DNA of 6,728 nucleotides, from positions 1-6,728 of the forward strand of contig JALHNW010000098.1 of the NCBI GenBank assembly GCA_022843345.1, read 5' to 3'. Source of the DNA: Rubritepida sp. (GTDB lineage Bacteria > Pseudomonadota > Alphaproteobacteria > Acetobacterales > Acetobacteraceae). Position numbers and translations under genes: made by a program. The notes beneath the pieces were generated by a model that was given only the letters and a program-made list of their open reading frames with translations, was not told the DNA's origin and searched no databases. This document shows positions 6,142-6,728 of the stretch, in pieces (within the stretch, counting starts at the first letter, position 1; each line of letters starts with the position of its first letter).

Positions 6142-6170
6142 CGGATGGACGCCTCCGGGCCATCCGGCCC
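6142..6170. terminator. Possible bidirectional hairpin terminator in the convergent gap
   Basis: The 51-bp gap between two convergent stop codons (6134-6184) holds overlapping inverted repeats: CGGATGG (6142-6148) with CCATCCG (6160-6166), a perfect 7-bp stem with an 11-nt loop; and GGGCC (6157-6161) with GGCCC (6166-6170), a 5-bp stem with a 4-nt loop. A third pairing, CGCGGAT (6140-6146) with ATCCGCG (6178-6184), spans most of the gap. There is no T-run on either strand, so an intrinsic terminator of the usual kind is not shown; the hairpins are suggestive because of their location. Confidence 0.3.
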
Positions 6171-6184
6171 TTCGGCGATCCGCG

Positions 6185-6728
6185 TCAGCGCGAGCGCACC
6201 TGCCGCAGGAAGCCCGCGCTCTTCTCGTTGAGCGCGGCCGCCTGCTGCGACAGGTCGCCCGAGGCGGTGAGCATCTCGTTCGCCGCCCGCCCCGTCTCGG
6301 CGGACGCGCTGCGCACGTCCTCGATGCGGCGCGCCACCGTGCCCGTTCCCTCGGCCACCAGCGAGGCGGAGCGCGCGATCTCGCGCGTCGCCGCGCCCTG
6401 CTCCTCCACCGCGGCGGCGATGGCCGCCGTCACCTCGTTCATCCGCTCGATGGTGGCGGAGATGGAGCGCAGAGCCGTCACCGCCTCCTGCGTCGTGCCC
6501 TGGATGCCGCCGATCTGGCCGGCGATCTCCTCCGTGGCCTTGGCGGTCTGCGCGGCGAGGTTCTTCACCTCGCTCGCTACCACCGCGAAGCCCTTGCCCG
6601 CCTCGCCGGCGCGCGCCGCCTCGATGGTGGCGTTGAGCGCCAGCAGGTTGGTCTGCCCGGCGATGTCGCTGATCAGGCGCACCACGTCGCCGATCTTGCT
6701 TGCCGCCTGGGCCAGGCCCTGCACCGTG
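6185..6728 (-). CDS. Methyl-accepting chemotaxis protein, C-terminal signalling domain (N-terminus outside window)
   Basis: The frame is open from the window edge to the TGA at 6185-6187, giving about 180 C-terminal residues of an MCP. The conserved hairpin tip that contacts CheA and CheW is present ([18 protein letters not shown], about 24-41 residues into the fragment), followed by [15 protein letters not shown]. The remainder is a long Ala/Glu/Ser-rich coiled coil with no transmembrane segment, including [11 protein letters not shown], a segment typical of the methylation-helix region. The protein relays an unknown sensory input to the CheA kinase. The tail ends in F-L-R-Q-V-R-S-R and lacks a C-terminal CheR-tethering pentapeptide of the NWETF kind. 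The GTG codon at 6724 is internal to the domain, not a start. Ligand-binding, HAMP and membrane parts, if any, lie beyond the window. The gene is convergent with the hydroxyacid dehydrogenase. Confidence 0.95.
   Translation of the reverse strand, partial: TVQGLAQAASKIGDVVRLISDIAGQTNLLALNATIEAARAGEAGKGFAVVASEVKNLAAQTAKATEEIAGQIGGIQGTTQEAVTALRSISATIERMNEVTAAIAAAVEEQGAATREIARSASLVAEGTGTVARRIEDVRSASAETGRAANEMLTASGDLSQQAAALNEKSAGFLRQVRSR

Noticed and set aside
5006..6163. 385-codon - strand frame opposite the hydroxyacid dehydrogenase
   Set aside because: Antisense shadow; the + strand has all catalytic residues of a known family and a ribosome-binding site.

Overview
The window is very GC-rich, densely coded DNA, most likely from an alphaproteobacterium. 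The protein styles (hydantoinase/oxoprolinase subunits, a D-glycerate-dehydrogenase-like enzyme, a soluble-type MCP tail) and the high GC suggest Acetobacteraceae such as Roseomonas relatives. That placement is inference; the window contains no decisive marker gene.

Layout: (1) 1-295, + strand, the C-terminal end of a probable glycosyltransferase. (2) 326-400, + strand, a complete tRNA-Asn(GTT) with encoded CCA, preceded by a plausible promoter whose -35 lies in the end of the glycosyltransferase gene. (3) 431-5042, - strand, a tightly packed three-gene unit transcribed in the order SDR oxidoreductase, hyuA, hyuB, with both junctions overlapping by a few bases. (4) 5043-5155, a 113-bp divergent regulatory region with a candidate promoter and two short inverted repeats. 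(5) 5156-6133, + strand, a D-2-hydroxyacid dehydrogenase of the glyoxylate/hydroxypyruvate reductase (D-glycerate dehydrogenase) type. (6) 6134-6184, a short convergent gap with overlapping inverted repeats. (7) 6185-6728, - strand, the C-terminal signalling domain of a methyl-accepting chemotaxis protein that runs off the window.

The core is catabolic in character. HyuA and HyuB are the two subunits of an ATP-dependent cyclic amide/imide hydrolase of the hydantoinase/5-oxoprolinase family. Their overlapping genes suggest stoichiometric translation, and the SDR is translated just ahead of them. The divergent dehydrogenase would reduce or oxidise a small 2-oxo/2-hydroxy acid, and sharing an intergenic region could allow joint control. 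The actual substrate of the HyuAB pair cannot be read from the sequence, and no transporter, racemase, carbamoylase or regulator is present here. The most unusual protein feature is the SDR, in which the catalytic Tyr and Lys are replaced by Ser and Arg at exactly the expected spacing. No mobile element, CRISPR array or obvious horizontal-transfer signature was seen.
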